From the NCBI GenBank assembly GCA_051294375.1, contig CM119267.1, positions 21,149,755 to 21,213,754 of the forward strand: a stretch of 64,000 nucleotides of DNA. Reading direction: 5' to 3'. A program made the translations under genes and the position numbers. Source of the DNA: Paraspadella gotoi (taxonomy: Eukaryota > Chaetognatha). Below are positions 23,101 to 34,560 of the stretch, piece by piece. How positions within the stretch are numbered: position 1 is the stretch's first letter; the number at the start of each line of letters is the position of its first letter. The notes beneath the pieces were generated by a model, which saw only the letters and a list, made by a program, of their open reading frames with translations, did not search any database and had not been told where the DNA came from.

Positions 23101-26100
23101 TCTTCTATCTAAAAATACATAATCATTAAAATGTAATAGATGGGGTCGCCTATCTCAGTAAGTTGGGTCAAAAATTTTGATTCAGCACCTGCTCAAACGA
23201 AAATTTATACATTTAAAAAAAAAATTAATATAGACAAAAAAAAAATTAGTATGACTCTAATCCCTATATATTATATTATATTTTATAGATAGGAAAAGCT
23301 AAAAAAAATTTTAAGATTTTTTTTATTTTTAAGATCGGATTCAGGTAGCTTGCAAAAAGTTATCTGCACAAAGTATAATTCTTTTTTAGATATTCTGCTC
23401 ATAAGTGGGTGAAAAATAAAAAAATACTATTAAAATTATTATCATCATCATCTTTGGATAATTTTGTCAGTAAAAATTTTTAAAAGTTGTAATTATAATT
23501 TTTATTTAACTTTTGGTTCTTTATCAGAATCCATAAAAATAATTCAAGATTGATTAAAAAAATTGTTTATCATTATATAGTAAAATAGTAATTTTGATAG
23601 CAACCAGAAAGCTATTAAAATTGAAATTTTTTTAAAAATTCTTTTTCCACCTTTTTCCTGCCCCTTTTGATTTTAATTTCAAAGTAGATCTCTAGTAATA
23701 GGAAAGGGCGCGAAAAAGTTGATCTTTAGTTTCATAAAAGTATCCTAGCCCTAAATATGAAAGTTGGGACGCAGCACTCATGTGTTAAGCGGCACATGCC
23801 TTTTCTTGAGTGGGAATAAATATGTGCTTGACTAAAATTTATTTATCCTAGTGCTAAAAAAACTAATACTTACTTTTGCAGCTTTTTTGAATCCCCCAAA
23901 ACTCGGAATTAGGACCTAGAATCATAACCAAAATGATAATAATAACCAATTTATTAATTATCACAGTGCAAGGTATTTTACTTACCATCATCATCATAAT
24001 CATCAGGGAAGTAAGTAGTTTGGCAAGCAGGTTTAGTTCCTAACATAAAATACGAAAATTTAAATGCTACCCCTTAAATTAAAAGTTTTTTTAATATACA
24101 AACCAGTTTGTAAACATTTTTGTTTCATGAGGAAAATCTCCTCTGATGAAACTCTTCCCCAGTATTTATGAGTTTTTTTGACTTTAAGACCATGCATTCT
24201 GATGACAACCTGCTTCTTCTTAGAGTCTCGAAGCGAACTCTTAGCCTGCTCATAATTTGATGCTTTCTCCACGACCCCATCTTTCAGAGAAACAGCGCAG
24301 TACCACTTTCCACTGGCTAAAAGTTTTTGGGGAAAAAAGTTACAACTCTCTCTATTATTTTTCTTCATTCTTTCTTTTCAACTAATTTCTTTAACTTTCT
24401 TTCATTCTTTTGTTACTAACCTAATTTGTAGCATTTTCCAGAAGTAAGTCCCTTTACTGACTTGGGACTTCCTAGTTTTCTTTTAATCCAACAGGTATTA
24501 CTTGCAGCACTAAATGTATAACCTGAAACGCAAAATTAAAATCTCATGTACCTGTTTTTAGTTGGAACTGCTTATCAGCAGATCCCGACTCTATAATTCA
24601 CTTGGTCAGTACATCGGTCCGCCCCCTCAATCTTGTCGGGCATTCACTTATATCAGGTCAGAACATCCAATTATGATAAATAATGCAAAAAAAACGATGT
24701 CCATCCGTCCGTCTGTCTGTCCATCTGTCCATCCATCCCACCTTAGCAAAAAACTCAAATTGCTCGTGATTAGAAGGATGGATTGGAATTAAATTTTGTG
24801 TGTGGGTAGAGAAGTGTGTGATTGAGCGATGGAATCATGCGAGTGGAAATGAGTTTAAATGGAAAAAAAAAATTTCACTATTTGAACGCCAATTACGGGG
24901 CGATTGACTTAAAATTTTGTATGTGGGTAGGAAAGTGTGTGATTGAGCTGGAAATCAAGTTTCGTTGGAATCGTCTGAGTGGAAATGAGATTAAATGGAA
25001 AAAACAAAAAACCTGTTTCACTAATTGATTATGCTTTTTTCTTTTTATAATAAATTTAAATGCAAGATGTATCAATTAATCAAATATATAATCAGTTAAT
25101 TCATCAATTAGTCAATTTTTTTAAAAATAATTAATTAATCGGTCAATTAATCAATCAATTAATTATTTAATCAATCAATATATTTAGTTATCTATAATTA
25201 TTCAATCAATAAAATTATTTATAAATTAATTAAATATTTAATCAATCAATCGATCAATTAAGTCAATTGTTATCAGCATTATATTCGTCATTGCCATCAT
25301 CGTCGTAGTTGCCTTTGTCGTGGTCAGTAACGAAATGACCTAAAAACAAACATTTCGGATCAAATTAATTAATTTATTAATTAAATTATAATTTTATATA
25401 GTTTGTATTAATTAATTAATTAATTACCGCTAATGATCGTGGGCAGATCCGACATTGTTTGCTCAAACTTGTTTTTTAACTCTCCAAAACATTACTAGTA
25501 AATTACCTCGGCATTTACGCCTTGCACTGCATGCCAGTTTGCACCTATTCAAAGTAATTCCCTCATAGCTTGCTATATCATTTCCGGGATAATCAAGGTT
25601 ACTTGTTGTGTCGCAAACTAAAGAATATATATGAAACAAAACTGGAACATATAAAAAATCTATGATTATGTAAGCACTTACTACATGAATAATTTATTAT
25701 TCATAACTTATGGCGGCAAGTTCTAATCCGAAAATATAACATGCCATGAAAATTAATTTGTCAAAGATTTTTTTTGGATCCAAATAAATATTTATATAAT
25801 AGTTTCTATTTTTCCATATGGCAACAGCTGGGTTGCCTGTGATGCCCATTGGAGGCTTCCGACCCTCAGTGACGCATCCAGTCACTGGTGCGGTTACCCT
25901 AGGACGGTCTCACTTTGCCAACGCAGAGGGAAGTCGTTAGGACTGTGGATGGAACACTACGCCAATGGATATGGCTGAACGATGGTTGACGTGAGGCGGT
26001 GTGAATATACCGCCACACCCCATTGTTTATTTATTAAATTTATTTTTACCGTATCCAGGGCGAGCCTTTTTTTCGCACTGCTTCTTGAATTTTTCGATGT

Positions 26101-28200
26101 CTTTCGCCTCCCACCATGATGAACCAAAGTTCCAGCTCTGTAGAATGCTCTCAGGGTTCCCTGCCTTTTTCCCAATCATCGGTACAATAATCTAGACAAA
26201 AGTTTGAGCAAATAATATTGCGCTTGCTTAAAAGAACTCATAATTGAAGAATTATAATTACAATTAACACACGTTTTGGTTGATGTCATAATTATTATGA
26301 CGTGATTTTTAACTCGATTTCAATGGCATCAGTATCGCTCATGAATTAATTTTAAATTGTTTTTAACGTTGTATTTACTATGAAGAGCTTGCGGAAATTG
26401 GGACTACATAAAAAGGAAAGACGACAAATAAAAACCGACATGCCTTAGATATCCTATGGTGTCCGGAGCCAAGGGCGATTCTTGCCTCGTATAAATATTT
26501 GGTGGCCGCTAAAATTCCATAGTCTTTGGATACAGCGCAGTACCAGCGGTCTACAAAGTCTAAACAATAAAGATTATTATCATTAATCGCAATAGGATTA
26601 AAACATAACGTTCTATATCATCGCATGAGTTTTTCCATAAATGATATTGCATGACTAAATACAGAATCCGACTGATCGTTTTCTACTGCAATTAAGCAAA
26701 TGAATCCTAAATCATTATAACTAAATTGAATAAAATATCGAGATTACGTTATACTTGTGCAATGAGCACTTATGATTATTTTATATTTGATTCTATTGTC
26801 TTTGGTTACCTCTGGTACCCTCAACCGTAATCAGCGCTGTAACCATTCCTTTGGGCAAAATTTCTTTGCAATTCTTTTCATCCTCCCAGTTTCCACAGTC
26901 ATTGATTCCGTTGCATTTGTGCTTTTTATTAAAAAAAAATGCAAAAAAATGTGATAATCTTAGATTTATAATTTCAGATTAATAGCAATTAAGGATGAAA
27001 CGTCCCCATCCCTCAAAAATGTCTCACTTGCTCCTCGTAGCACATTCTTCCAATGCCGCACCATTTTTTACTTGGACCACAAATGCAAGAAGCCTTTTGT
27101 ATGTGATCAGCGCATTCTCGCTTCTCGCCGTCTCGGTTGTAGTACTGGCAGTACCACTTTTCTCTTTAAAAAACCATGAAGAGTTGCGTTACTTTAGAGT
27201 AAGTTAAAAAGTAAAATGGAATTATGAAATTTATGTTTCATTGATGATCAAAACGATCATAATATGATTAGTCATTATTGTAAAAAAAAATTAGGAAAAA
27301 GGAAAAGAATCCAAAAAAACTCACTGAATGGAAAATTTGCAAAGAGCGTCGTTTACTTTATCCCAAGTGTAGGTTTTCGAGTATTCATTGATTTCCTCCC
27401 AGTAACATGTGTAGGTACAACAGTTTTGAAACAATTCCCTATGAAACTCACTCTCCGTGCCGCACTGTTGCTTTCTTTTATAGGGAGTAGGGAAAAGAAT
27501 TATTATTAATATTTTATTGATTAAAATCCAAAAAACCTTCAAAGCGTCCATTTGACCCTGTGGCAAATTGTTCGTCACAAAGGTGTGGGATCCTAGCCCG
27601 GTGGCCGCCAAGCGGCTTTTGACCCCCCTCCAACATAATGCTACACCGAGCCCCAAGCAATATGCAAACGGTTTTTAAATAATTCAAAACAATAATTCTG
27701 TCTCTCTCAACAATAAAATGATATGATATGTTCCCTCTATTTCCAGAAGACAATACTAACATTCCCATCCCAAACAGATAACTTTATAATTAAATATTTA
27801 ACAAGTAAATAAAATCATAAATAATAGTTATTTTAAATAAAAAACAAATTAAATAAATAAAAAAATAAATAAAGATAGTGAAACAAGTCATTTTGCAACG
27901 GTCATTTTGCGTTAGTAATAATGTTTATTGACGAATAACAAAATTATCACACGTTTCCTGAAAAAAACCCAATTCGATTACCTGGCGAAATCCTCGGCAA
28001 TGTTCCGCTTCAGTTTGTAACGCTCTGGTAACTGATCGCATAATCCTTACGGTAAAAAAGTCTTCGACTAAAAACTGGTCTTTTCTGTAAAACTATACAT
28101 ATATCAACTTACCCGATCCAATGAAATCCGTTAGTATAAAAACTAAAATCGCGTTCAATTCCGGGTAACGCATAGTTGCTTTTAATGTATTTTTTAACAT
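20193..28200 (-). CDS. Secreted SRCR/PAN/LDLa mosaic protein with helical core
   Basis: Coding exons: 28200-28113, 28045-27982, 27474-27325, 27163-27028, 26921-26810, 26559-26453, 26191-26050, 25617-25507, 24522-24421, 24316-24104, 24039-23986 and 22972-20193. Their 4059 nt give 1352 residues and every join keeps frame; one intron (26452-26192) appears to start with AT. Domains: signal peptide 1-29 (core AILVFILTDFIG); Cys-rich 30-100; LDLa 129-164 with six Cys; PAN/apple 268-334; three W-Y-C modules starting near 103, 189 and 342; acidic linker 414-427; SRCR 434-520 and 524-618, six Cys each; helical region about 625-1050 with a hydrophobic segment at 785-808; Cys-rich tail with TNFR/ephrin-like spacing at 1314-1346. 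SRCR, PAN and LDLa domains bind ligands outside the cell, so a recognition, immune or adhesive role is likely. The helical part matches no family I know. Confidence 0.85.
22973..23985 (-). other. Large intron of the SRCR gene
   Basis: A 1-kb AT-rich intron. The stretch around 23335-23470 loosely resembles parts of the foldback element at 14521-15520 (TTTGGATAATTTT, GCAAAAAGTTAT), possibly a worn relative. No exon is seen. Confidence 0.45.
24523..25506 (-). other. SRCR gene intron with repeats
   Basis: It splits the PAN domain. It holds a short (TCCG/TCTG) tetranucleotide tract (24703-24745), a roughly 110-bp tandem duplication (about 24790-24880 and 24900-25000, both with GTGTGTGATTGAGC), and an AATT/CAAT-rich low-complexity tract (25070-25265). 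Confidence 0.6.
25263..25345 (-). CDS. Possible alternative terminal exon, acidic
   Basis: Within the PAN-splitting intron, a TTTTTAG acceptor is followed in phase 1 by 26 sense codons and TGA. The peptide is Asp/Asn-rich (HFVTDHDKGNYDDDGNDEYN). It resembles the acidic exon at 24039-23986 (YFPDDYDDD). Splicing exon 25617-25507 to it would end the protein inside the PAN domain. It may instead be a decayed duplicate exon. Confidence 0.25.
25690..26040. other. SRCR gene intron, unidentified GC-richer insert
   Basis: The stretch 25820-25985 is GC-richer than its surroundings and has no coding frame matching the flanking exons. It may be a transposon fragment; no family is recognised. Confidence 0.3.
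27575..27660 (-). mobile_element. Possible SINE fragment in an SRCR gene intron
   Basis: Read on the minus strand, AAAAGCCGCTTGGCGGCCAC followed by GGGCTAGGATCCCACACC looks like a tRNA-derived element with a weak B-box-like end. The resemblance to the element at 7266-7440 is limited to this layout. Confidence 0.25.
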
Positions 28201-28296
28201 TGTATTCCTCTGAAAAATTGGTTTGTAAAGAAGAATTTATAGAGAACCTGTTTATTCACCCGCAAATCAGAACCAGTTTGAAATTGGAAAGGTTAC

Positions 28297-28380
28297 CTTG
28301 TGCTCGTCTTCGGGTGCCGGTTTTTTAGTCCGTTCGCTCAAATCGGGTCTTCGACCATATTATCAATTACAATTTAAACA
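28297..28380 (-). other. Likely 5' UTR exon of the SRCR gene
   Basis: In the gene's sense the sequence ends in CACAAG|GTAACC, a usable donor at 28296-28295. It sits 86 nt before the acceptor (CAATTTTTCAG at 28211-28210) of the exon holding the ATG. The upstream end and promoter cannot be fixed. Confidence 0.4.
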
Positions 28381-28550
28381 AGAACGATTTGAATCTTAAA
28401 TTTTATGAGGTCATTCTCTTTTTACACGTGGTTGATTGATTATCAGATTCAGATTCACTAATTAAAAAAAAAAACATCGTGTTTAGTCTTTAAATTTCGT
28501 TGCGTTTGAGATTAGAGCGAATGGATTTATATTCAATCTTTATAAACAAC

Positions 28551-28622
28551 GACATGTTTCGGCTTTGATGCAAGCCATCTTCAGAGCAAAACAGAAGTCT
28601 TACATCACAGCCGAAACATGTC
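28551..28622 (-). mobile_element. Degenerate hammerhead-like motif of a retroelement
   Basis: The minus strand reads CTGAAGAT, a GGCTT/AAGCC-type stem, GAAAC and ATGTC: the hammerhead layout with a changed CTGATGA box. A second AGCCGAAACATGTC lies in the opposite orientation at 28608-28621. Such motifs are known from Penelope-like retroelement ends. Compare 41316-41350. Confidence 0.45.
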
Positions 28623-28719
28623 CATTTGAAAAATAAAAAAAAATTCGTTTGCAAACATTAAATATAAACATCTCCCGCTCTAAAAATAAAATTAAATAAA
28701 TAACTAAACTACTAAATTA

Positions 28720-28947
28720 CTAACAGCTGTTAATGGACATTGGATAATGGATATGACCGATAGAGATCTTAAATTTCACTTCGATGGAAAACAAGTTCTT
28801 CGCCATACCAAACTTTCCCAACGTTTTGAAGCTAAAAACAGGATCGTTTCCCTTCAAAAGAAGTACAACGGGTTTTTCAGATTTCAAATTTAAACCAAAC
28901 GTCAAAAAGTCACAACTATTGACGAAGATTTTAACAGGCGGCGACAA
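28720..28947 (-). pseudogene. Orphan coding-like frame, possible relic exon
   Basis: About 75 open codons with a balanced, non-repetitive composition (contains FGLNLKSEKPVVLLLKG and GKFGMAKNLFSIEVKF), ending in TAG. No ATG and no acceptor were found at its start, and MITE-like sequence abuts it. It may be a captured or decayed exon. No family is recognised. Confidence 0.2.
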
Positions 28948-28949
28948 GG

Positions 28950-29105
28950 GGATGGATTAAGAATAGCAAAGGAAAGCCAGCTATTAGGTCTTTAATAGCT
29001 TTGTGCCTTGTAACTTAGAAGCTGAGGGGCTAACTATATTACTACTATATTACTTTATAAATGGTTGGATAGTTTTTATATTGGTTGTCCCAATTTCGTA
29101 GCGTA
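28950..29105 (+). mobile_element. MITE-like dispersed element, copy B (partial)
   Basis: Recognised mainly by its 3' end, GGATAGTTTTTATATTGGTT then GTCCCAATTTCGTAG, nearly identical to copy C and with the ATTGG/CCAAT hairpin intact. The 5' part is diverged. Confidence 0.5.
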
Positions 29106-29630
29106 TTTAGAAACGTAAATAGGGCTGATACAGGGTAGTGAAAAAAAAAATACTTTGGATGCCGTATATATATATATCCTTTTAAAAGTAGATTAACGAA
29201 AATAAAAGCCTTTTGTTCACTTTTAACATTTAAATAAATCGCCCCATTGATTTAAAAAAAATATTAGGAAAAGCAAATTATTGGCGTGAATAAAAAGCCC
29301 GTGGGTGTCTACAGCCCCATCAATCCATCAGTTTTCTTTCCAGCAACGTGAAAGTGACACTCGCTCGTCCCGCCAATCACCTTTCTAGCCGATCGTCACC
29401 TCCGATGTTTTGCCCGAGCAGAAGGCCGGCCAGCCGCCCTTTTCCTCGCTGCCCCTTCCGGTCCCCTTCCGGTCCCTTTCCGGCCTCTTTCCGCCCCCCC
29501 CCCTGCCCGTTCCCCCCTATAATCTTTGACCGGATTCCCGCCTTCCACTGTGCGGGGCCTTGAATGACTAATGAGCTGCTAGAATCATTTAACAAACCAT
29601 TTTCTACTCCCGACCACGTTTCGTTTTCCT
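29106..29630. other. Non-coding stretch with a GC-rich patch
   Basis: The region 29430-29515 contains tandem CCGGTCCCCTTCC-like units and Pro/Arg-biased frames without splice support. No gene is called. Confidence 0.4.
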
Positions 29631-29635
29631 CGTTC

Positions 29636-29666
29636 TCTCTCTCTTTTCTCTCTCTCTCTCTCTCTT

Positions 29667-29716
<50 letters not shown>

Positions 29717-29933
29717 TTCTCTCTCTCTCTGTTTATCTATCTATCGTATCTTTCTATCTATCTAATCTATTCATTTCTATGTATCTGTTTTTCTATCATT
29801 CTATTCTACTTATTTATTTATCTATTTTTATCTATCTCTTTATCTATCTATCTTACCCCCTCTCTCTAAATAATTAACCATCTCTTTGTGTTTTTCTGTA
29901 TCTCTCTCAATCCTTATATCTCTCTCGATCTTC

Positions 29934-29987
<54 letters not shown>

Positions 29988-30041
29988 ATCCCTGTCTCTA
30001 AATAATTATCCATCTCTTTGTGTTTTTCTGTATCTCTCATT

Positions 30042-30118
<77 letters not shown>
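29636..30118. repeat. Compound (CT)n/(TCTA)n microsatellite
   Basis: CT tracts at 29638-29730 and 30040-30118 flank TCTA/TATC arrays, including a pure (TCTA)n at 29935-29988. The phrase ATAATTA.CCATCTCTTTGTG occurs twice (29870 and 30002), so part of the block is itself duplicated. Confidence 0.95.
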
Positions 30119-30123
<5 letters not shown>

Positions 30124-30439
30124 GACAATTGAAGTTCAGAGAACCCGGACAGCTTTGATTTACTGTTTCTATTGCGCTCAGTGGTAATTTTAGAGCCGTA
30201 GGATGATATTAAAGGGCAACGTACATTCGATGTACAGCTGACTGTTGTCAGTTGACAGTTGACAGTTGACAGGACAGGACTAGGAGTTTGAAAAAACAAA
30301 ATATAAATGTTAAGAAAAAAAAACAAGACACGAAAAGAAGAACGGGTTACGAGAGAATGGAGAATATCAAAGTCAAAATAAGAATAGAAGAAAAGAAGAT
30401 ATAAAAAGGATAAGAAAAATAAGTGAACCAAGCGATATT

Positions 30440-31030
30440 GAGGTAAGGAGAAAAAAACAGAAGCAAAAGAAAAGCGAAAGAAAGGTAAAGGAAGAAATTG
30501 ATATAGGGAATAGAGAAGAATCTGAAAAAAAAAAAAAAAATGGAAGAAGAAAAAGATATAGATTATTAAGGAGAGAAGAAGAGAAGCAAAAGAGAAGAAA
30601 AAGAGAGAAAATGAAAGAGATAAGACAGAAAAAGAGATAGAAAATGAAAAAGAGAAGAAGAAAAATAGTTAGAAAATGAAGGAGATAAGAAAGAAAAAGA
30701 GAAAAAAGAAGGATAGAAGAAGAAAAGAGATAGAAAATGAAGGAGAGAAGAAGAAAAAGAGATAGAAAAAAAAGGAGATAAGAAAGAGAAAAAAAGAAAA
30801 AGAGATAGAAAATGAAAAAGAGAAGAAGAAAAAGAGATAGAATATGAAAAAGAGAAGGAAAAAAATAGAAAAAAGATAAAGAGAGAAGATGAAAAAGAGA
30901 TAGAAAATGAAGGAGATAAGAAAGAAAAAGAGAAAGAAAATAAAAGAGAGAAGAAGAAAAAGACATAAACAATTAATGAAAAAACAAAGAGCGTAAATGA
31001 AAAAGAGATAGAAAATGAAGCAGAGAAGAA
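30440..31030. repeat. Purine-only minisatellite
   Basis: Repeated AAAGAGATAGAAAATGAA plus GGAGATAAGAAG-type units of variable length. Phe/Leu/Ser-rich frames on the opposite strand come from it and are not genes. Confidence 0.8.
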
Positions 31031-31139
31031 AGAAAGAAAAACTTTGGTCGGATTCGCCGCCCGAGGCTCGCGACCTCGGGAGGCGGGATCGAGCGGTTGC
31101 GATAATGAAGACGAGAAGCCAAAACACGTTTAGTCTTAA

Positions 31140-31346
31140 AAAAGGGGGAGAGGTGGAGAGATGTTGGTTCTAGGGGGGTGGAGAGAGATAGTGAGGGGGA
31201 AAAGGCTGATAAGGAAGAAGATCGGGAAAATTAAACAAAGAGAAAAAATATTATCATTTAATGGTGATTGAAGATCGTTAGGGGTTAATTATTGAATAGT
31301 ATTATAGAAATAGCCTCTTAGGTTTTTAGAAATTCTCCGGGACGAA

Positions 31347-31378
<32 letters not shown>

Positions 31379-31600
31379 GAGAGGAGAGAGAGAGAGAGAC
31401 GAGAGAGAGAGAGAGCGAGAGCGATGAGAGAGAGCGCATGAGAGGGACATGCAAACGCAGATTGATTGTTATAACGCGCTCCCTCTTCCCCCTTAATGGC
31501 ACCCGGTAGCCATCAAAGAGAGAGAGTAGAGAGAAGAGAGAGAGGAGAGATGTGTTTTTGTAGTGTAGGTGAGACAACGTAAACCAGAGAGAGGAAGAGA
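31140..31600. repeat. GA-rich low-complexity stretch
   Basis: (GA)n tracts at 31348-31425 and 31518-31548. No gene is seen. Confidence 0.85.
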
Positions 31601-31937
31601 TTGAAGAATCTAGGTGTTCCGGAAATGAGACTGCGACTTTGAGTCTCTCTCTAAATCACTCTCATCTATCTTCTCTATCTCACTATCAACGTATCGTCTG
31701 CTCTCTACTACGTACGTTCTCTCTTCATTTCCACTCTGCTTCATCTGTTCTCTCGTCTCTTCTCTCTCTCTCTCGTTCCTCATTTCTCCAAGTACGATTT
31801 TTCTTGCTAGTGTGTTGAATTTTTTAATTGATAACGTGGCTGTGTAGGCATAGCGATTTTCCATTGATGGTTATGGAGAAAATGATCGAGATAGAATGGA
31901 GAAAAAGATGAAAGGTAAATAGAAAGATAAAAAAGGA

Positions 31938-31953
31938 AAGAAAGAAAGAAAAA

Positions 31954-32029
<76 letters not shown>

Positions 32030-32030
32030 A
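31938..32030. repeat. (GAAA)n microsatellite
   Basis: Almost pure AAAG tetranucleotide array. Confidence 0.97.
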
Positions 32031-32642
32031 CGAAGTTTATTGAAGCCTTGTAAAAACTAATATAGGACAGTTATTTTCATATTTATAATATAAAAAATTA
32101 TTCTATTTACTATTTTTAAATCAACAGATGTCATTATTAACTTTTTTCATTTAACTCATACCTTGAAGAGTTAAAGAGTATCTCCAAATAAATATGACCC
32201 AAGTAAATTTAGCAATTAAATAGGTTAGCTGAGGTACTTCTTTGACATCCAAAAAATATTTTCTATAAATCTCTGAACTTTCATCAACTCTAAAGACAAT
32301 AGTATTCGGCATAGTCAGCATATTGTTATTTCCCATTTACCCAGTTTAGTTAACTAATTACTTGTTAATTTAAACTACAATTTTTGTGCTGATCTTATAT
32401 CATTTATGACAATAAAAAACGTAAGTGGTTGATGGACTGATGGACAAACCGACCGATCGACCGACCGACCGACCAAAAAGTGTAATTTAGAAGACAGAGA
32501 TATAAAAAGAGTAAATAAAAAAAGAAGACATAAAAGGAGATTCGGAAAGGGAGAACTTGACGAACAGCTCCGCCCAAATAATACCCTGAGGGTAGAGTAA
32601 CGGAGAGACGGAAAGAGGAAATAAAACATAAGTGAAAAAAAA
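32031..32642. other. AT-rich non-coding stretch
   Basis: Includes a short (GACC)n at 32450-32475. No gene is seen. Confidence 0.5.
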
Positions 32643-33087
32643 NNNNNNNNNNNNNNNNNNNNNNNNNNNNNNNNNNNNNNNNNNNNNNNNNNNNNNNNNN
32701 NNNNNNNNNNNNNNNNNNNNNNNNNNNNNNNNNNNNNNNNNNNNNNNNNNNNNNNNNNNNNNNNNNNNNNNNNNNNNNNNNNNNNNNNNNNNNNNNNNNN
32801 NNNNNNNNNNNNNNNNNNNNNNNNNNNNNNNNNNNNNNNNNNNNNNNNNNNNNNNNNNNNNNNNNNNNNNNNNNNNNNNNNNNNNNNNNNNNNNNNNNNN
32901 NNNNNNNNNNNNNNNNNNNNNNNNNNNNNNNNNNNNNNNNNNNNNNNNNNNNNNNNNNNNNNNNNNNNNNNNNNNNNNNNNNNNNNNNNNNNNNNNNNNN
33001 NNNNNNNNNNNNNNNNNNNNNNNNNNNNNNNNNNNNNNNNNNNNNNNNNNNNNNNNNNNNNNNNNNNNNNNNNNNNNNNNNNNNNNN
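32643..33087. other. Assembly gap (445 N)
   Basis: The largest gap in the window, entering (GA)n-rich sequence on the right. Long frames spanning it are meaningless. Confidence 0.99.
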
Positions 33088-33530
33088 AAGAAAGAAGAGA
33101 GAGAGAAGAGAGAGAGAGAGGAGAGAGACGAGAGAGAAGAGAGCAGAGAGGAAGAGAGAGAGAGAGAAGGAAAACAATGGAGAAAGAGATGATAGAGAAA
33201 GTAAAAAAAAAAAGAAAAAGAAAAGAAAGATTGGCAATAAACTAAAAAAAAATTTAAGAAAGAAAAAGAAGACACAAAAAAAAAACAGAAATCAATAAGA
33301 ACAGAAAAAAAAGACTGAAAAACTGAAAAAAACTGAAAAAAATAAAGAGAAGGACGAAAAGAAAAGGAATAAAGAAACAAAAAATAATTGGAAAAAATAA
33401 TAAACAACCAAAAATGGAGAAAAGAGGGAAAGAAAATTACCTCCAGGGAAAGTGGAGAGAGAGAGAGAGAGAGATAGAGAGAGAAAAAAAAGTGAGAGAG
33501 AAAGAGAAAGGCGGAACATAAGTTTCTACC
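33088..33530. repeat. GA/GAAA-rich low-complexity stretch
   Basis: Purine-rich throughout; no gene. Confidence 0.85.
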
Positions 33531-33599
33531 GCCGGATATGACCGACGACAGAGATAAAAAGTGGCAGCGGCTCATTTGTCTCCGCCTCGTCGTTCCCTC

Positions 33600-33760
33600 A
33601 TTTCCTCCCCCACCTTTTTTTTCCTTTCTTTTTACTTTTACTTTCCTCTCTCTTTCTTTCTTTCTTTCCGTTATTTTCTCATTCAACCATTTCTCTAATA
33701 CTTTTTTCTTTCTCTTCTTTTCCTCCCTCTCCTTTCCTTCTTTTTCTTCTCGACCTCAAC
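33600..33760. repeat. CT/TTTC-rich low-complexity stretch
   Basis: Pyrimidine-rich sequence opposite in sense to the preceding purine block. No gene. Confidence 0.8.
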
Positions 33761-34519
33761 GATATGTCTCCTTAACCCACTCATCTTTTTCGTGAGCCAA
33801 TAAAAAACTGCTCTTTGGCAACTTCTTCCATTGCAATCGCGTCGAAAAGTTGCGAAAAGAAAATTAAAAAAGATAAAATGTTTTTCGTTAATTGTTTTTA
33901 AAAGAAAGGAAACAAAAGAAAAAATGTTGTAAAAAAGATTAAATAAATAAATAAATCTATTATTAAGTAATTAAATAATTAACAAATTAAGGAATAAAGA
34001 TGAAAGGAAATTAAGATCTCTTTCATCCAATAACCTATACTACATAAATAGGAAATACCCTGAAATAATCGAAGGCCATGCTCAGAGCGTTTTCCCAATT
34101 CTTCCCTTCTGGTTCTTTTTCCTCGACCTTTCGACCCTTTTTTTGGTCATTTTCCCCATTTTCTCCCATTTCGCCCATTTTTTTTTCCTCCCTTGACTCG
34201 CCATTTTTTCGATTTCCTTTGGCGGTGTCGTAATCTCGGCGCCTATCGGTTCAGAAGGTAAACAAAACCGCCAAGGATGAAGGGAGGCGGAACTAACGGT
34301 AACAAAAGAACAGTTGAGTTATTACCAAACGTTTACGGGGCAAATCAGGCGCTTTAAGATTGAGTCATAATTAAAACTTTTTTGCTTGATAAAAAAATTT
34401 AATATCAGTCTATCGAACATCGCGGACCATTTTAATTACTAATACTAATTTTTTTTATCCATTTTCATGTCATCTCGATCTTACTATCTGTTTATATTCC
34501 GTTTTTACTTTTTATACCG

Positions 34520-34560
<41 letters not shown>

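Noticed and set aside
29348-29563. Pro/Arg-rich plus-strand frame near 29.4 kb
   Set aside because: Built from tandem CCGGTCCCTTTCC-like units; no signal peptide or splice context.
30373-31127. 150-200-codon Phe/Leu/Ser frames resembling multi-pass membrane proteins
   Set aside because: They are the complement of the GAAA/GGA minisatellite; hydrophobicity is a by-product of TTT and CTC codons.
32404-33686. Very long minus-strand frames through the 445-N gap
   Set aside because: Most of their length is N, and the rest is purine-repeat translation.
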